NCBI RefSeq assembly: GCF_000152805.1 | Contig: NZ_CH902578.1 | Location: 2,255,074 to 2,319,073, forward strand | DNA: 64,000 nt | Reading direction: 5' to 3' | DNA from: Maritimibacter alkaliphilus HTCC2654 | GTDB lineage: Bacteria > Pseudomonadota > Alphaproteobacteria > Rhodobacterales > Rhodobacteraceae | Shown here: piece by piece, positions 61,956 to 64,000 of the stretch | Position numbering within the stretch: the first letter of the stretch is position 1 | How the letters are laid out: each line of letters starts with the position of its first letter | The notes under the pieces: generated by a model | Seen by the model: only the letters and a program-made list of their open reading frames with translations | Told to the model about the DNA's origin: nothing | Databases searched by the model: none | Position numbers and translations under genes: made by a program

Positions 61956-63293
61956 TCAGGCGAAGATGTCGGGCGTCACATCGACCAGCACGTCGGAGGC
62001 CGTCGCATCGACCGCGCCCCGCAGGATCGCGACGATCTGACCGTCGACCGACACCTGCGCGTCGAGACCGTCCGGCGAGGGCGCGACAGTGACGGTCAGG
62101 TCGCCATGGTCAAGGTCGGGGTTCAAAGACACGCGCAGAAAATCGAGCCCGGGTTCGAAATCCATGACCTCGGCGGCCCCGATGCCTTCGCCTGCGTCAT
62201 GGTAGACCCAGAACGTATCGAGCCCTTCGCCGCCCGTCGCTGTGTCGTTGCGATCCATGATGAGCAGGTCGTCGCCCGCGCCACCATCAAGCGAATCGAG
62301 CGCGCCGTCGGTGTGCCAACCGAAGGCGTGGCGTTCCCAAGCAACCCCCTCCTCCACCCGGCCATGATGGTCGATGATGTCGTCACCGCTGCCGCCGAAC
62401 AGGGTATCGGCACCATAGCCGCCCGCGATCCGGTCGTTGCCCGCGCCGCCGTCGATCCAGTCGTCGTCGGAGGTGTCGGCACCCGCGTCGTCGTGCGACC
62501 CGCCGAACATCATGTCGTCTTCCGTGCCGCCGAGCAGCGTGTCGTCGCCCACGCCACCGTCCATGAAGGCGGGCATCGGGCCGCCTGACAGAACATCTTC
62601 GCCCGCCCCGCCGAACAGGGCGGCGGTGCCTGTCGTGGCTGCAAGCTGGTCGTCCCCGTCACCGCCGAAGGCATAGGTCGCCGCATTTCCGAGCACGATC
62701 GTGTTGTCACCGCCGGCGCCATCGACGACCGTCAAAGCCCCCTCGGTGTCGATGATCGGAGTCCCGTAGAACGTGTCGAGCGAACCCTCGCCCGCCCCAT
62801 CCTGCGGCAGGACGACAAGCGATGCTTCGTCGTCCAGCAGGTAATCCTGCGTGTCCGATACCTGATCGCCAAGCCAGCCGAGACCGATGCTGAAGTCGGA
62901 TTCGCGTTCGATGAGGTTCTGTAACGTGCTCCCATCCCCGCCGACGCCGCCTTCACCGGGCACATCGACAGGGTCGAGCACGGTCGCGGGGTCCACCCAT
63001 TCGCCGATCACCGGCGCCTCGTCGTCCTCGTTCGGGGTGAGAATCGTGTCGGGGTCGACCTCGGCACCGGCATAGGGTTCGGGATCGTCGGTGATCGGTT
63101 TCAGGGGTGAGGTGCCGCCATTGGCGGTTTCATCGTCGAGAAGCGAGGCGAGGCTTTTCGGCGGGGCTTCGTCGGCCTCGGCTTCGTCATCCCCTGACGC
63201 ATCGTCGCCCGCCCCCGGAAAGACATCTCCGAGGAACAGAAGCGGCAACAGGCCGAGAAGGACGAGCACGACACCCATGACGATACCGATCAA
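61956..63293 (-). CDS. Membrane-anchored RTX calcium-binding protein
   Basis: A 445-residue acidic protein. It has an N-terminal transmembrane helix (IGIVMGVVLVLLGLLPLLFL), then a long acidic linker. RTX calcium-binding nonapeptides (GGxGxDxLx) follow in several blocks (about 215-300 and 340-385), for example GGAGNDRIAGGYGADTLFGGSGDD in part. It ends in a beta-rich domain. The tethering helix and the absence of a type I secretion system next to it make release unlikely; it may act in calcium binding or adhesion at the cell surface. Divergent from the DUF5665 gene. Confidence 0.85.
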   Translation of the reverse strand: MIGIVMGVVLVLLGLLPLLFLGDVFPGAGDDASGDDEAEADEAPPKSLASLLDDETANGGTSPLKPITDDPEPYAGAEVDPDTILTPNEDDEAPVIGEWVDPATVLDPVDVPGEGGVGGDGSTLQNLIERESDFSIGLGWLGDQVSDTQDYLLDDEASLVVLPQDGAGEGSLDTFYGTPIIDTEGALTVVDGAGGDNTIVLGNAATYAFGGDGDDQLAATTGTAALFGGAGEDVLSGGPMPAFMDGGVGDDTLLGGTEDDMMFGGSHDDAGADTSDDDWIDGGAGNDRIAGGYGADTLFGGSGDDIIDHHGRVEEGVAWERHAFGWHTDGALDSLDGGAGDDLLIMDRNDTATGGEGLDTFWVYHDAGEGIGAAEVMDFEPGLDFLRVSLNPDLDHGDLTVTVAPSPDGLDAQVSVDGQIVAILRGAVDATASDVLVDVTPDIFA

Positions 63294-63475
63294 TGACCCC
63301 GGGCGGAAACGTCAGCAGCACCGCGGCAAGGCCCCCAAGCGCCGGGTAACTCCGGCAGACGACCGAACATAGCACGAACACCGATACGCGGCGGGCCAAA
63401 ATAGGAAGAATTCAACATTAACACCCGGTTGTGAGCCGCGGATGCCCGGCCTACCGTGATCGGGAAGGGGAGCAC

Positions 63476-63922
63476 ATGGCCGAGAACGACCGATACAGCG
63501 ATATCGCGGACGAAATCGACGGATTGCGCGCCGAGGTCGCGAAGTTGAACGGGCATCGCTATATCCGGCTGCACGACAATCTGTGGAAACTCGGGTTGTT
63601 CCAGTTGTTCCGGGGTCTGGCCTTCGGACTCGGATCTGTCCTCGGCGCGACCTTTCTGGTTTCGGTCGCCGCCTATCTGCTCGCCCAGATCGACTTTATC
63701 CCGATCATCGGGGATTGGGCCGCCGACATCGCCCGCGAGATCGACGCGGACAACGCGGAAAGCTACGGGATCGCGGAGGAAACAGGCGAAGAACCGGCCA
63801 GCGCGGACGAGACGGATGACGAGGCGGCGGCGGAAGAGAACCCCTCGCCCGGCGGGCAGCCCGCAGGTGACGATGGGATCGACCGGGGCGACTTCGGCAT
63901 CACCGCGCCGGACGCCGAGTAA
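63476..63922 (+). CDS. DUF5665 family membrane protein
   Basis: A 148-residue protein beginning with a coiled region (DEIDGLRAEVAKLNGHRYIRLHD), then one hydrophobic segment with FGLGSVLGATFLVSVAAYLL and a following QIDFIPIIGDW, the hallmark of DUF5665. The rest is a very acidic, low-complexity tail. Function unknown. ATG 63476 is preceded by GGGAAGGGGAG. Confidence 0.8.
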   Translation: MAENDRYSDIADEIDGLRAEVAKLNGHRYIRLHDNLWKLGLFQLFRGLAFGLGSVLGATFLVSVAAYLLAQIDFIPIIGDWAADIAREIDADNAESYGIAEETGEEPASADETDDEAAAEENPSPGGQPAGDDGIDRGDFGITAPDAE

Positions 63923-64000
63923 CAAAAGCCTTTCCTTGCTGGGCGATTCCCCCTATACGCCCGCATCTGCGGACCTGTCCGCACTCCACGGGCCCTGCTG

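Noticed and set aside
62100-62720. Repeated DNA suggestive of a CRISPR array
   Set aside because: The repeats are codons for RTX Gly/Asp nonapeptides in one reading frame, of variable spacing and without true spacers.
63923-64000. A further gene at the window edge
   Set aside because: Only 78 bases remain after the DUF5665 stop. They hold a weak promoter-like TATACG but no readable gene start.

Overview
The window is GC-rich DNA from an alphaproteobacterium, almost certainly a marine Rhodobacterales (Roseobacter-type) species. This rests on the gene families and neighbourhoods: the mutL-rmuC pair, a cysteine-poor L36, DUF1674, DUF3035 and DUF5665 proteins, Liv-type transporters beside CoA ligases, and RTX calcium-binding proteins. 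The assignment is by recognition, not by database search. Coding density is very high, mostly minus-strand operons with 1-4 base overlaps. Several starts are not ATG (TTG, GTG and one probable CTG).

Layout. 1-9800 is housekeeping: a truncated fabH remnant, a DUF1643 gene, deoA, rbfA-truB, dapB, a TetR regulator, recO, two tandem Pr6Pr-like membrane proteins, a DNA polymerase IV with an N-terminal zinc ribbon, and an N-formylglutamate amidohydrolase-like enzyme. 9800-10260 holds tRNA-Val(GAC) and rpmJ. 10315-14252 has a periplasmic caspase-like/peptidoglycan-binding protein without its catalytic cysteine, a PaaK-like CoA ligase, and an unrecognised protein made of two copies of one domain. 14294-21789 is an operon for a Liv-type ABC importer with an extra two-helix membrane peptide and a long acyl-CoA synthetase. 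It diverges from a PAS hybrid histidine kinase plus OmpR-type regulator (21997-24608). 24666-37700 returns to housekeeping: a phosphatase, DUF3775, mutL-rmuC, an active/inactive M16 protease pair, DUF3035 lipoprotein, lspA, purH, a heparinase II/III-like protein, rsmB and a 59-residue SDHAF4-like protein.

37825-60276 is the most distinctive part, a surface polysaccharide locus. A lone 974-residue phage-tailspike-like protein sits at one edge. Next comes a minus-strand operon (54463 down to 40746) with a PglK/MsbA-like ABC exporter, six glycosyltransferases, three different sulfotransferase-like genes, an O-antigen ligase/polymerase-like membrane protein and a UDP-xylose synthase. A divergent Wzz/BY-kinase and an rmlCBDA operon (dTDP-rhamnose) follow. 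I infer a rhamnose- and xylose-containing, probably sulfated polysaccharide whose lipid-linked units are flipped by an ABC transporter instead of Wzx. No initiating phosphoglycosyl transferase, Wza or Wzx is visible. The window ends with a flavin disulfide reductase, a membrane-anchored RTX calcium-binding protein and a DUF5665 protein.
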